Below are positions 1 through 9,711 of a stretch of DNA of 64,000 nt, in pieces. This DNA is from Rhynchopus euleeides (taxonomy: Eukaryota; Euglenozoa; Diplonemea; Diplonemida; Diplonemidae): assembly GCA_963210315.1 (NCBI GenBank), contig OY723298.1, positions 1,488,001-1,552,000 on the forward strand. Direction: 5' to 3'. The notes below the pieces were generated by a model. That model was given only the letters and a program-made list of their open reading frames with translations. It searched no databases and had not been told where the DNA came from. Both the position numbers and the translations under genes were made by a program. Position 1 is the first letter of the stretch. Every line of letters begins with the position of its first letter.

Positions 1-2256
1 GATTCGCCCCCCCGAATATCGGCAGCAAATCTGCATCTTTTTTTAGCACCACTGTGCGGTGCTTTGGTGTAGGGATGGGCAGGTGAGAGTGGATTCTGGT
101 GTTGATATGAAACGTCTCCCCAGTCAGTTATCAATATGCCATTCAGGAATACGAAGCGTTGCAAATGAACCGAGGATATATATATCCGGCTTCCTGGCCC
201 GCGCTGTCGTGTCACCAGCCCTCTTTTTTTTGCTTGTTGTGCAATGCAAGCGAGTGATCAGATTCCTGAAGTGTGCAGGACAGCTTCTAGCACTTCCGTG
301 GGTTGCATGACTCCCACAAGAAATAAAAACCGAACGCAAACAGAAAGAATGCAATATCTCACCCCCCCTCCCCCCATTTATATCACGCTCTGGCAATGAA
401 CTTTCGCACGAAAAACCTTGCCATGCCAGCTGTTGGGCGTTGAAGCAGCAAATACTCCACAGAAGCACATCGCCTTCCGGCAATAATGTGCGTGGCGTCA
501 AGCGTCAGGAGTATGTATCATTGATACCCAACCTTTTTGCCGTCGAATCAAACAGCGAAGTTTGGCGGCGGTGAAGGGAGCTGCACCCCATTTACTCTCT
601 CAACAGAGTTTGGGGCGTGAGAACGAGAAACCCACCAGAGGAACACAAAGGGGTGGGTCTGATCGGAATGAAAAACCTGGAGGGAACCCCACACCCACCC
701 ACCCACCCACCGGCTCACCGGGCACGCAATGGACCAGAACCCGACAATACCCCCTCATATACACCCGCCACCATTGTGGATCAATTCATGTCAGATGCAT
801 TCCCCCTCCCATCGCAGGCCCCAACAGAAATATTTACCTGGCCCGCCTGGCCCCCACACTTCGCGCCAACAGTCGATTACGCAACCCAACCGATTCCCCC
901 CCTCCTCCCCCCTGTTTTGGCATGTCTTGCCCACTCAGTGCAACACCACAGCACAGGCCGGATCTGGCACTGGATCTCAGACGCAACCTGCATAACGAGT
1001 GAAGGGAGGCCGCCCTTGTGCTTCCTTCTGCTTCGATTTCAAGACCCCCCCCCCCCCTGTTTTGAGTGCCTTTGGGACACAGCGAACATTACAGTCCCTC
1101 TCTGACCTATCCGGTGAGGCCCTTCAAGAACACCCCACTCCCACTGTGAGCCCTGAGCAGTGAAACTGAAATGTTTGGCTGTTTCGACAGTCGAACCCCC
1201 CCCCCCCCACACCCCAATCCTGCGGTAAATGAAACCGACCGGTGTGAATGGCGCACAAAGGTGCTGTGCATTGCAGCGGATGCTGAACAGCAGCTGTGTG
1301 GTGTGCGCATAATTGCCCCTCCCCGCACCCCACATCCCTTTGTGTGGATTCGGGGAGGGCGAGCGGCTCTCCATGCTCCAGCTGAAGACACCCGCTGTGT
1401 GTGGTCCCGAGACTCCACCTGTTTCCCACATGGAGCACACGCCGTTCCCCGCCATCGCTTGGCAGTGTCGCGGAGACAGCCTGTGCGACGAGTGAAGGGT
1501 CAACAGCCCAACTCGTGAATCCTCTTTTTTGGAAGAACATCTCGCGCGCTCCGTCGTGTTCTTGTCTGTTCTCAGAGAGAGGGTATGGGGGAAGGGGTGG
1601 GGTGTTCTGTGCGTGCGTGTGTTGTTCCGAATGGCATTGCCAGAGGGAAAAGAGTGGGAAAAAATAGTTTGGCAGCACTTTTGGGTGGTAAAATCATACA
1701 AACTGGCATTGCCTTCGTTGCTAGGACCGATGTGCACATCCACACCAAACCTTCATCAGGCAAACTACGCGGGGTTTGCTCGCCTGCCAGACATCGTGAT
1801 GGGGGGTGGGGGTGCGGCATTTCAGTTTTAACTCGAAAGGCCCTGCCCCTGCCGCCCTCTGGGAAAGGGATGTTGTGGGTGGGGGCGCACACGCGAGTCT
1901 GAGAGAAATCAAATATGAGGCAAAAACGGAGGTGGGTCACACCTTCCCGCCCCCTCGTCAAGAATGCCACCGAACCACTCGTGGAAAATTGTTCAGGTCT
2001 GCCAGTAGACGGGACATCGCCGGTGCATGGACACACCCACCCCACAACCCCATCGAGGACATGCGAACTTTGAGGCTTATCTTTGCCTGCTTTTCTGCAC
2101 TTCTGAGCGAAGGCCCTCAGTCGCTTTCTGCTGCCGTCCCTCCCGATGCACCGGGTGCGGATCGGCTTGTCGCAGAAGCACTGCACACTGCTACCACCGC
2201 CACTGCCACCACCACACCAGATACTTCTTCCTCTGTCCCCAACACCCGAAGCTAAG
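1..2256. other. Non-coding region with no supported gene
   Basis: I see no convincing gene here. The open frames on both strands are short, low in complexity and broken by C runs (about 1050-1061 and 1195-1208). From about position 2115 to 2256 the DNA matches the upstream region of the second Cys-rich gene (about 3335-3471), so this end is the 5' flank of the first Cys-rich gene. Confidence 0.6.
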
Positions 2257-2853
2257 ATGCGTGCCTTCCGTGATGCCTGCGCCGTGCTCGCCACAGTGTT
2301 GTGTGCTGTCGAGGGCTACAGCCCTGCAGCGATTGCGGCCTGTGCAGAGGGGTCCGACTCGTCGCTGATGTGCGACGCACAGACGTTCACACTGAAGGGC
2401 CTTCAGTGTGGCTGGGTTGACGCTTCGAGCACATGTGTGGTTCAGGCCGAGCGGCGGTGTCGCGAGTGGAGCGAGTCTCTCTGCAGCTTCTACAGCGAGA
2501 TTGAGACAGGGCGTGACTGCATGTGGGACGCGTCCAGTGCGACGTGTGTCCTGTCTCCGCCTCCCGCGACGGCAGCCCCTCCGACAAACTCGCCGCCTGC
2601 TGGCCCCACTACACCGGCACCTGAGACGCGCACACCGGAGCGTATTGACCTCAACGAGGCAGCGGACAAGCTCGCGACGGGTGTGATCGTTGGGATTGTG
2701 ATTGGTTCTGTGGCAGTGCTCATCATCTGTGCCCTCTGTGTGTTCTGCTTGGTGCGCACCTCAAGCAACGCAAAGGCGCCGCCTCAGCAGGAGATGCAGA
2801 CCACAACCACCACTCAGGACCAGAAGCCGACCGAGCCCACAGAGACTGCGTAA
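2257..2853 (+). CDS. Cys-rich single-pass membrane protein, family copy 1
   Basis: This 198-residue protein has no family I recognise. It starts with a signal peptide (MRAFRDACAVLATVLCAVEG), followed by an ectodomain of about 110 residues with about ten cysteines, a Pro/Thr-rich stalk, a transmembrane segment at about residues 146-168 (GVIVGIVIGSVAVLIICALC) and a short polar tail rich in Gln and Thr. The ectodomain holds two related motifs, GLQCGWVDASSTCV and GRDCMWDASSATCV, which suggests an internal duplication of a small disulfide module. The ATG at 2257 is chosen because the signal peptide follows directly and copy 3 has no usable upstream extension. Copies 2 (3472-4047) and 3 (9115-9711) are close paralogues. 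A type I surface protein is the likely topology; its role is unknown. Confidence 0.8.
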   Translation: MRAFRDACAVLATVLCAVEGYSPAAIAACAEGSDSSLMCDAQTFTLKGLQCGWVDASSTCVVQAERRCREWSESLCSFYSEIETGRDCMWDASSATCVLSPPPATAAPPTNSPPAGPTTPAPETRTPERIDLNEAADKLATGVIVGIVIGSVAVLIICALCVFCLVRTSSNAKAPPQQEMQTTTTTQDQKPTEPTETA

Positions 2854-3471
2854 ACATGATTTGACCACACCCGCAGTGCCTGTCCTCTTCAATATCACGC
2901 TCGAGAGGAGGCGGACCCCTGCTTTGCTGTGTTGCCTGGTTTCCTTCTTATGATGGCACAGCTCACACATGACGTTGCGACCATGTGTCGCAGTCTAGTG
3001 ATCGCCTCTGTTGACATGCTTTTTATCTATCTGCCTGATGCCCAGTGACACACAGGTCCGCACTGAAGCGAGCCTCGTCAGGGAGTGTGCTGAAGACTGC
3101 ACCCTCTGGATCGTGAGCTCAAGACAGGCGCGTGTGCCACAACCTGGTCATCCTTGTTTGTTCATTGCTTTCTTGTGACCCTGCCACACTGCCGCTTGCT
3201 CGGAGACGCTTCAGCAGCTTCTCTGTGCAGTTGTGCGGCAACTCGAATTGATGGCAGAACGGCTGCCTCTTCGCATATAAAAGACTCGTGGCGGAGCTCG
3301 ACCCCCCTGCACGCCCGACTGCATTGTGTTCGTCGCATTCTGCTGCCATGCTCCCTTCCGATGCACCGGGTGCGGATCGGCTTGTCGCAGAAGCACTGCA
3401 CACTGCTACCACCACCACTGTCACCACCACACCAGATACTTCTTCCTCTGTCCCCAACACCCGAAGCTAAG
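2854..3471 (+). repeat. Duplicated 3'-flank plus promoter block, copy 1
   Basis: This intergenic block of about 620 bp follows Cys-rich copy 1 and runs up to the start of copy 2. It matches 4048-4689 and 9712-about 10345 nearly base for base over long stretches. The first half is the 3' flank of the Cys-rich gene (for example the segment around CAGTCTAGTGATCGCCTCTG). The second half contains a TATA-like element and the leader of the next gene. Confidence 0.85.
3276..3283 (+). promoter_or_regulatory. TATA-like element TATAAAAG
   Basis: TATAAAAG lies about 196 bp upstream of the Cys-rich copy 2 start. It sits in a conserved context (TCGCAT before it, ACTCGTGGCGGAGCTC after it) that recurs at 10165 and, in a decayed form, at 4522. 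A core promoter role is inferred from conservation and sequence only. Confidence 0.45.
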
Positions 3472-4047
3472 ATGCGTGCCTTCCGTGATGCCTGCGTCGT
3501 GCTCGCCACAGTGTTGTGTGCTGTCGAGGGCTACAGCCCTGCAGCGATTGCGGCCTGTGCAGAGGGGTCCGACTCATCGCTGACTTGCGAAACTCGGACA
3601 GACATTTTCACAGGCCTTCGGTGTGGCTGGATTGTCGCGACGAGCACGTGTGTGCCCCAGGCCGAGCGGCGGTGCCGCGAGTGGGACGAGCCTCGCTGCA
3701 GCTTCTACAGCGAGGTTGAGACAGGGCGTGACTGCATGTGGGACGCATCCAGCGCCATGTGTGTCCTGTCTCCGCCTCTTCCCAGCACACCGGCACCCGC
3801 AACACGCACACCCCCGGCACCCATTGATCTCAACGAGACAGCAGACAAACTTGCGACGGGTATCATCGTTGTGATTGCAATCGGCTCCGTGGTGGCGATA
3901 GTCCTCTGTGCCCTCTGTGTGTTCTGCTTGGTGCGCACCTCAAGCAACGCAAAGGCGCCGCCTCAGCAGGAGATGCATGTGACACCCACCGCTCAGCAGC
4001 ATCAGCAGCAGCAGCAGCAGTACCAGCAGCCGGCACAGACTGTGTAG
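3472..4047 (+). CDS. Cys-rich single-pass membrane protein, family copy 2
   Basis: This 191-residue paralogue of the genes at 2257 and 9115 has the same signal peptide, two-motif Cys-rich ectodomain, transmembrane segment and cytoplasmic stem. It is the most divergent of the three. The ectodomain segment after the first conserved block reads CETRTDIFTGLRCGWIVATS in place of the copy 1 sequence. The Pro-rich stalk is shorter. The tail ends in a Gln-rich stretch encoded by a CAG repeat near 4001-4020. The start at 3472 is the ATG matching the other copies. An upstream in-frame extension exists but falls in the duplicated promoter block and is unlikely to be translated. Function is unknown. Confidence 0.8.
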   Translation: MRAFRDACVVLATVLCAVEGYSPAAIAACAEGSDSSLTCETRTDIFTGLRCGWIVATSTCVPQAERRCREWDEPRCSFYSEVETGRDCMWDASSAMCVLSPPLPSTPAPATRTPPAPIDLNETADKLATGIIVVIAIGSVVAIVLCALCVFCLVRTSSNAKAPPQQEMHVTPTAQQHQQQQQQYQQPAQTV

Positions 4048-4689
4048 ACATGCCGACCCCCTGACCTCCGGTGCCCGTCCTCTTCGTATCACGCTCGAGA
4101 GGAGAACGGCCCACTGGTTTGCTGTGTTGCGCTTTGCATATTGTTTGTTTTCCCAGTCTTGCCCCACAGTTCACAAATGATGTGATACACGCTGCGACCA
4201 TGTCGCAGTCTAGTGATCGCCTCTGTTGACATGCCTTTTATCTATCTGCCTGATGCCCAGTGACACACAGATCAGCACTGAAGCGAGCCTCGCCAGTGAG
4301 GAGTGCTGAAGACTGCACCCTCTGGATTGTGAGCTCAAGACAGGCGCGTGTGCCACAGCCTGGTCATCCTTGTTTGTTCATTGCTTTCTTGTGACCCTGC
4401 CACACTGCCGCTTGCTCGGAGACGCTTCAGCAGCTTCTCTGTGCAGCTGTGCAGTGCCCCCACACCCACCCCTCATCCTGTTGCATGAATTGATGGCAGA
4501 ACAGCTGCCTCTTCTTCGCATTACAAAATACTCGTGGCGGAGCTCCCCCCCCCCCCACCCCCCCTACACACCCCACCGCATTGCCCGTCGCCTTCTGCTG
4601 CCCTGCTCCCTCGCGATGCAGCGGGTGCCACTCCTACCGCCCCTCCCACCCACCCACCCAGACACCACGACACCCCCCTCCGGCCTTCA
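4048..4689 (+). repeat. Duplicated 3'-flank plus promoter block, copy 2
   Basis: This second copy of the block at 2854-3471 lies between Cys-rich copy 2 and the unrelated gene at 4690. It shows more small insertions and deletions, including C-rich expansions near 4455-4480 and 4545-4570. Confidence 0.8.
4522..4529 (+). promoter_or_regulatory. Decayed TATA-like element TACAAAAT
   Basis: TACAAAAT occupies the position of TATAAAAG in the other two blocks, 168 bp upstream of the start at 4690. Two substitutions weaken the TATA match, so this copy may drive transcription less well. Confidence 0.3.
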
Positions 4690-5805
4690 ATGGACCTCTG
4701 CGTGTCGGACGGGCTGACCGGGGAGTGTGAGTGGTACACCGTCGACCCCTCCGACACGGTCGCCTCGCTGCAGCGCCAGGTCGCCCTCCGCCACAGCCTC
4801 CCCCACCCCGACGGCGTCCGCCTCCTCTTCCCCGCTGCGCCGGACGAGCCTCCGGAACCCGACCTGCCCCTCAGCGACGCTGGGGTCGAGTCGGGGCTGC
4901 CCGTCACCCTCACACACTACCGATGCCCGGACGTGATGCGGCGGCTGCGTGAGGGTTTCGGCCTCCGCGCAGCCCCTGCATGGGCCGCGTCTGACCCCCT
5001 CGCTGCGATGGCCGCAGTGTCGCACCGAGGCCTCGAGATCGTCGACACCCCCTTCACAGGGGACGCAGCTATCGCACTCCGCGCCGCAGCGCAGGACATC
5101 CGTGTCCTGCCACACCTCAGCCCCAGCCTCCTGGAGTCGACAGACTTCCTCCTTCAGGTGGTTAACGCAGCGCCCGCCCCACCGCACGCCACTGCCGTGC
5201 AGCTCCTGCGCGCCGCACCCGATGCGCTGTGCGATGCCCGCGTGGCGCTCGCTCTGGCGGAGAGGTCGACAGAGGGTGACCCACCCCTCATCCCTGTGCT
5301 GCGGCAGGCGGGCAGCAGTGTCCCGGCGGATCTGGCGGGGATGCTGGTGGCTCTGAATGTCGCGGAGGCACCGCATGCCGATGGCGCGGAGTGTGAGGGT
5401 GTGATGCTGGACAGATCACTGCGGGATCCAACCGCCGCGGCCCGGGCGTGCTGCCCCCGGCTGGGGCACAGCGTGGCGGCGGCGGTGGAGGTGGTGCGGC
5501 AGCAGCCCTTCTGCCTGCGGTATCTGCCGGTGGCACAGAGGGGTGACCCAGCAGTTGCTTCCGCAGCGCTGGCTGCATCCCCCTATGCCTTGGCCTACGT
5601 CGGGCGTCCGGCGCTGCTGGATGCCGCGCTGTGTGGCAGCGCGGTGCGGCGGGCGCCGTCGCTGCTGGCGCGTGTGCCGGAGGAGGTGCGTGCGTGCCTC
5701 GCTTCCTCTTGGGGGAAGTGCTTGCCCAACCGCCCCGCCAACCAGCTCCAGCTGACAGCGCCGCCCCAGGTTGCTCCCCAGACGGAGGAGGGAGCGGAAG
5801 GGTGA
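4690..5805 (+). CDS. Ubiquitin-like domain protein with DUF4116-like repeats
   Basis: The protein has 371 residues from the ATG at 4690. Residues 1-75 look like a ubiquitin-like fold: a V-x-P-x-D-T-V-x-x-L pattern, a central LLFP strand and a late hydrophobic strand near LPVTLTH. The rest is Ala/Leu-rich and helical. The segment from about residue 260 to 345 has the spacing of DUF4116-type repeats (AVEVVRQQPFCLRYL, then AALAASPYALAYV). An open extension upstream of 4690 is Pro/His-rich and lies in the duplicated promoter block, so I use the internal Met. The product is probably cytosolic, with a possible role in protein-protein contacts. The DUF4116 call is a pattern match from memory, and the function is unknown. 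Confidence 0.65.
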   Translation: MDLCVSDGLTGECEWYTVDPSDTVASLQRQVALRHSLPHPDGVRLLFPAAPDEPPEPDLPLSDAGVESGLPVTLTHYRCPDVMRRLREGFGLRAAPAWAASDPLAAMAAVSHRGLEIVDTPFTGDAAIALRAAAQDIRVLPHLSPSLLESTDFLLQVVNAAPAPPHATAVQLLRAAPDALCDARVALALAERSTEGDPPLIPVLRQAGSSVPADLAGMLVALNVAEAPHADGAECEGVMLDRSLRDPTAAARACCPRLGHSVAAAVEVVRQQPFCLRYLPVAQRGDPAVASAALAASPYALAYVGRPALLDAALCGSAVRRAPSLLARVPEEVRACLASSWGKCLPNRPANQLQLTAPPQVAPQTEEGAEG

Positions 5806-6799
5806 CGTGTTGTGTGGTGGCGTTCAGCCATTCTAGGTCCTGTTGTGGGGGGGGGGGGGGTCGTTGTGGTGGCTGTGTGTGGAGGGTGGCGGGGGGGGGT
5901 GGGGAGGGAGGGGGCGTGATTTTTTCGTATCCTGTGTGCGTGCGGTCTTCCCCCCTTCCCCCCTCCTGCCCAGGGGAGGGGTGGGGCCTTGAGGGGCGTT
6001 TCTTGTCGCAGTGTCCGCATCAGGAGCGCGAGGGTGGTGCTCTGGGGTGTCCCGCGTTGCAATAACTGTCCTGCCCGATGCCCGATGCCACAAATTTCGT
6101 GGTGCACTTCGCTTTGTTTGCCTTGTGAGGACTGCCGAGACCTGCCGATTAGCGGGAACCCCCGAAAGGAGCTACTTCCATAAAGACTCCTGTGTGTGTG
6201 TTGCATCGGGTGTTGTCTGTGATCCGGTGTGTACTGCACTATCCACAGATTTTGTGTTTCTGTCGACGGAAGGGTTTGAAAGTGGTGGTCGAAAAGGCAT
6301 CCTCTTCCGAAATCACGTGATACCTAGCCCCAACGGCCCCTAGCCAACTCACGCTGCCAGTGGGGCCTGACGACACCGGGGGGTCTCCGGCTGTGGCATT
6401 TCGCCACCAGTTTCTGGTTTCAGGCCTGCCCCCTCTGCCAGTCTTCACATCGCACGGCTGTTTTTTTCCCCTCACTCAATGCGGGTTTTTGCGGCTATGG
6501 TGTATTGCACACCACACCACATCACCTCCCTCCCCAACAGGGCCTGCTTCATATACACGACACATACACAAGGCCGATGCCTCTTCTCACGGAAGGCTTC
6601 GTATGAAAGCCCCCCTCCCCCCCACCCCCCCTCTCTCTCTCTTTCCTCTCTCCCCCCACTCTCTCACACCAGAGGGCGCGAAACAGCACGACGAAAGGGT
6701 GTGGTGTGCGGTGTGTGACTTCTTTGTGAGAGAGATAAAAGTTAAGACACTACTTCTTGGCCGCCCGCCACCGCACCCCACCCACCCACCTCCACCTCC
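5806..6799. other. Intergenic, no gene seen
   Basis: About 1 kb without a supported reading frame. It contains G runs near 5846-5860 and 5890-5900 and a CT-rich simple stretch near 6630-6665. Confidence 0.6.
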
Positions 6800-8590
6800 A
6801 TGCCCCGTCTCCGCCTCATCGCGGGGTCCGTCCTCCTCACCGGCTGGCTCCTCATCTGGGACCCCTCCGTGCCTGCGTTCCCCGAGGGTGATGCCCCCAG
6901 CGGCTTGGGGGGGCGACATCCCGCCACGGCACCACCGCAGCCTGCCATCCCCTCCCTCCCCTCGTGGCGCTATGAGTTCATCCCGGGGAGCCCCGGGCTG
7001 TACGCAGTGTCTGCCAGCCCGATGTGTTTTGAACGCGGCGTCGGGTGGGTCTGGGACACCGCATTCCCCACACCTAACTTCACCGTGAAGGCGGAGGAGA
7101 AGCGCAGGTTCCAGCCGCAGCGGCTCCTCCTGGAGGCGGGGGGGCGCCGTGTGAGGGTGACCTGGGCTGAGGAGGGGGCGCGCATCCCCTTCTACACCAC
7201 ACCCGACACGCTGGGGCTGCTGCGCACCGGGCAGCTCTACCACTTCATGTGGCCCCTGCTCACCAGCCTCGCCGCTGCCTCCGCGCTGGACTCGATCTCA
7301 CAGAACCCCAACGCCACCCTCCGGATGAAACACGACTCGCTCCGCCTCACTCCATCAGACACCTTCATACCAACCTACGCCGGCTGCCCCTCCGCATCAT
7401 CTTGGGCTTCCTATGCCTGGCTGGGGCAGGGTTGGGCCGAGGCGTCGAGACGGCTCATCCCAGGGGGTTGCATAGGCATGCTAGGGGATTCGCAGACCCG
7501 TGATGCCACGCGCCTGCAGCTGCTCGCTGGGATTGCAGGGGTGGCCCCGATGGACAACGAGGTGTTCAGCTGGGGGGTGCCAGGGGGGGGAGGTGGGCAG
7601 ATTTTCCGGGAGGTTGTCTGCCACCGGCGCGGCGTTGCCGGAGGGGTGGACCTGCGGTATTACGCCAACCGTTACAGGGTGACGAATGGGCTGTTCGACG
7701 GGAGGATGAAGTGCAGCAAGTCGCGCTGCCGCTACCGGCGGGGGCACCTGGAGTACCCCGATTTCTTCGCCGGGGTGCGGCGGCGTTTCCACACCTGGAT
7801 GCGGGATCTGCACAACATCCCCTATGTGCCGCCCCCCCTGGACCCAGGTGAGGCGGGTCGCCTGGAGCTGCCCTGCAGGCGCGTCACCATCATCAACAGG
7901 AGGGGTGGGAGATCCTTCAGCAACGCCGGCAGGCTCGCCGCAGCGGGGAGCCGTGGGGCCAACCGGAGTGTGTCGGTTGTGTACTTCGAAGACATGCCTG
8001 TGCTGGAGCAGCTGCGGGCTGTGATGGGGAGCGACGTGGTGGTGGGGGTGCACGGCTCGGCCCTCGCGTGGTGCCTCCTGGGGGCGGTGCGCACCGTGTG
8101 GGTGGAGGTTGTGCCGAAGGGGAGTGGGAGGTCGCATGTGCTGCTGGACTCCACCGCCTTTGCCGTGGACACCGTGGGGCTGCCGAAGGCCTACGGGAAG
8201 TCGATCCGTGTGTCGAGAGGTGGCCTGGAGGGGTACGGCGTGCTGACGCGGTACGCTGCGTCGCACCACGTGTCCTGGTATGCCAGCTGTGACGGCTGCA
8301 CGCAGTGCCCGGCAGAGACGCCAGGGGAGACGGCATCGCCCGCCGCAGCCCTCGCCCCGCCGCGGTGGAAGTCGTGCAACGTGACTGTGCCGGAGCAGGT
8401 TTTCTTGCCTATTCTCGCGCATGCTGAGAAGCTGCGTGCCTCGCCCAAGCTGTGCCAGTCGGGCTGCTACGTCCCTGTCACGACGAGCGAGACGAAGGGC
8501 AGGCCGGCAGCGGGTGGCACACCATTGCCCCGGCAAGGGGGGGCTGTGCCGGAGGGGGTGCGGCTGGCTGTGCTGGAGGAGCGGCCATGA
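6800..8590 (+). CDS. GT61 (DUF563)-like glycosyltransferase, type II membrane protein
   Basis: The protein has 596 residues. The first 25 form a basic-then-hydrophobic signal anchor (LIAGSVLLTGWLLIW), which fits a type II Golgi or ER enzyme. The C-terminal half carries the hallmark of the GT61/DUF563 group: VVYFEDMPVLEQLRAVMGSD followed by VVVGVHGSALAWCLLG, then a WVEVVP strand. In this family (plant xylosyl- and arabinosyltransferases, animal EOGT and POMGNT2) the region binds the nucleotide sugar. Possible N-glycosylation sites include NFT near the N-terminus and NVT late in the protein. Cysteines are frequent near the C-terminus, as expected for a lumenal domain. The sugar donor and acceptor cannot be told from sequence. 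No intron is seen. Confidence 0.75.
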   Translation: MPRLRLIAGSVLLTGWLLIWDPSVPAFPEGDAPSGLGGRHPATAPPQPAIPSLPSWRYEFIPGSPGLYAVSASPMCFERGVGWVWDTAFPTPNFTVKAEEKRRFQPQRLLLEAGGRRVRVTWAEEGARIPFYTTPDTLGLLRTGQLYHFMWPLLTSLAAASALDSISQNPNATLRMKHDSLRLTPSDTFIPTYAGCPSASSWASYAWLGQGWAEASRRLIPGGCIGMLGDSQTRDATRLQLLAGIAGVAPMDNEVFSWGVPGGGGGQIFREVVCHRRGVAGGVDLRYYANRYRVTNGLFDGRMKCSKSRCRYRRGHLEYPDFFAGVRRRFHTWMRDLHNIPYVPPPLDPGEAGRLELPCRRVTIINRRGGRSFSNAGRLAAAGSRGANRSVSVVYFEDMPVLEQLRAVMGSDVVVGVHGSALAWCLLGAVRTVWVEVVPKGSGRSHVLLDSTAFAVDTVGLPKAYGKSIRVSRGGLEGYGVLTRYAASHHVSWYASCDGCTQCPAETPGETASPAAALAPPRWKSCNVTVPEQVFLPILAHAEKLRASPKLCQSGCYVPVTTSETKGRPAAGGTPLPRQGGAVPEGVRLAVLEERP

Positions 8591-9114
8591 GGCGGCGCTG
8601 ATCTGGCAGGATCTACACAAAGCGGCGGGGGGGGGGGGTTGCAGCTTTGCAGGGTGTCTTAAATCAGCGGTTGCACTGTTCGTTTTCAGGGTGCAAGGCA
8701 TCCTCAGGTCATTCTGTCTCTGACACACCTGTGCCGGTGTGGCGCCGAGTTGTCTTGTGAAGGAGTCCACACCTTCTACACTTCGTTGCGATAGGGGGGC
8801 TGTGCCACGGTGTTGATATTTTTCACGCCACACCGTGATGGAAATCGCCGGTAGAAATTGACCGAAATACGCATAGCCTCTCCCTGGTCTGGGGGGCAGC
8901 CCCGACCCCCTTTCACCCCCGCTCAACCCTGCCCCCATGCCGGGGTTCTCGTGTTCACTCTTTGCATAGTAGCTGGTGAACGTGCGTTGAGCGGCGCACA
9001 CCACCCTTTTGGGTAGTTCCGCTTGAGAGTCATGAGAGCCGCTGCATACTGACACCACCACCACTGCCACCACACCAGATACTTCTTCCTCTGTCCCCAA
9101 CACCCGAAGCTAAG
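8591..9114. other. Intergenic; upstream region of Cys-rich copy 3
   Basis: No gene is seen. Only the last 70 bp or so (from about 9046) match the leaders of the other Cys-rich genes. Upstream of that the sequence is unrelated to the duplicated promoter block, so copy 3 probably uses a different promoter. Confidence 0.6.
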
Positions 9115-9711
9115 ATGCGTGCCTTCCGTGATGCCTGCGTCGTGCTCGCCACAGTGTTGTGTGCTGTCGAGGGCTACAGCCCTGCAGCGATTGCGGCATG
9201 TGCAGAGGGGTCCGACTCGTCGTGGATGTGCAACGCACAGACATCCACACTGACGGGTCTTGAGTGTCGCTGGGTTGACGCTTCGAGCACATGTGTGGTT
9301 CGGGCCGAGCGGCGGTGTCGCGAGTGGAGCGAGTCTCTCTGCAGCTTCTACAGCGAGATTGAGACAGGGCGTGACTGCATGTGGGACGCGTCCAGTGCGA
9401 CATGTGTCCTGTCTCCGCCTCCCGCGACGGCAGCCCCTCCGACAAACTCGCCGCCTGCTGGCCCCACTACACCGGCACCTGAGACGCGCACACCGGAGCG
9501 TATTGACCTCAACGAGGCAGCGGACAAGCTCGCGACGGGTGTGATCGTTGGGATTGTGATTGGTTCTGTGGCAGTGCTCATCATCTGTGCCCTCTGTGTG
9601 TTCTGCTTGGTGCGCACCTCAAGCAACGCAAAGGCGCCGCCTCAGCAGGAGATGCAGACCACAACCACCACTCAGGAGCAGAAGCCGACCGAGCCCACAG
9701 AGACTGCGTAA
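9115..9711 (+). CDS. Cys-rich single-pass membrane protein, family copy 3
   Basis: This 198-residue protein is nearly identical to copy 1 (2257-2853), although two unrelated genes lie between them. The transmembrane segment and tail are identical except for a single Asp to Glu change in the tail (TQDQ to TQEQ). Most changes fall in a short part of the ectodomain (CNAQTSTLTGLECRWVDAS against CDAQTFTLKGLQCGWVDAS) and one Gln to Arg change follows it. Clustering of changes there, with near-identical flanks, suggests gene conversion or recent duplication with diversification of an exposed loop. Signal peptide, Cys motifs and topology are as in copy 1. Function is unknown. Confidence 0.8.
   Translation: MRAFRDACVVLATVLCAVEGYSPAAIAACAEGSDSSWMCNAQTSTLTGLECRWVDASSTCVVRAERRCREWSESLCSFYSEIETGRDCMWDASSATCVLSPPPATAAPPTNSPPAGPTTPAPETRTPERIDLNEAADKLATGVIVGIVIGSVAVLIICALCVFCLVRTSSNAKAPPQQEMQTTTTTQEQKPTEPTETA

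Noticed and set aside
2146-2256. Upstream in-frame extension of Cys-rich copy 1 as a longer N-terminus
   Set aside because: The extension is not open in copy 3 and would bury the signal peptide; it belongs to the duplicated leader.
7481-9103. A 540-codon antisense open frame over the glycosyltransferase
   Set aside because: It is Pro/Arg/His-rich and lacks any motif, while the sense frame has GT61 signatures and a signal anchor.
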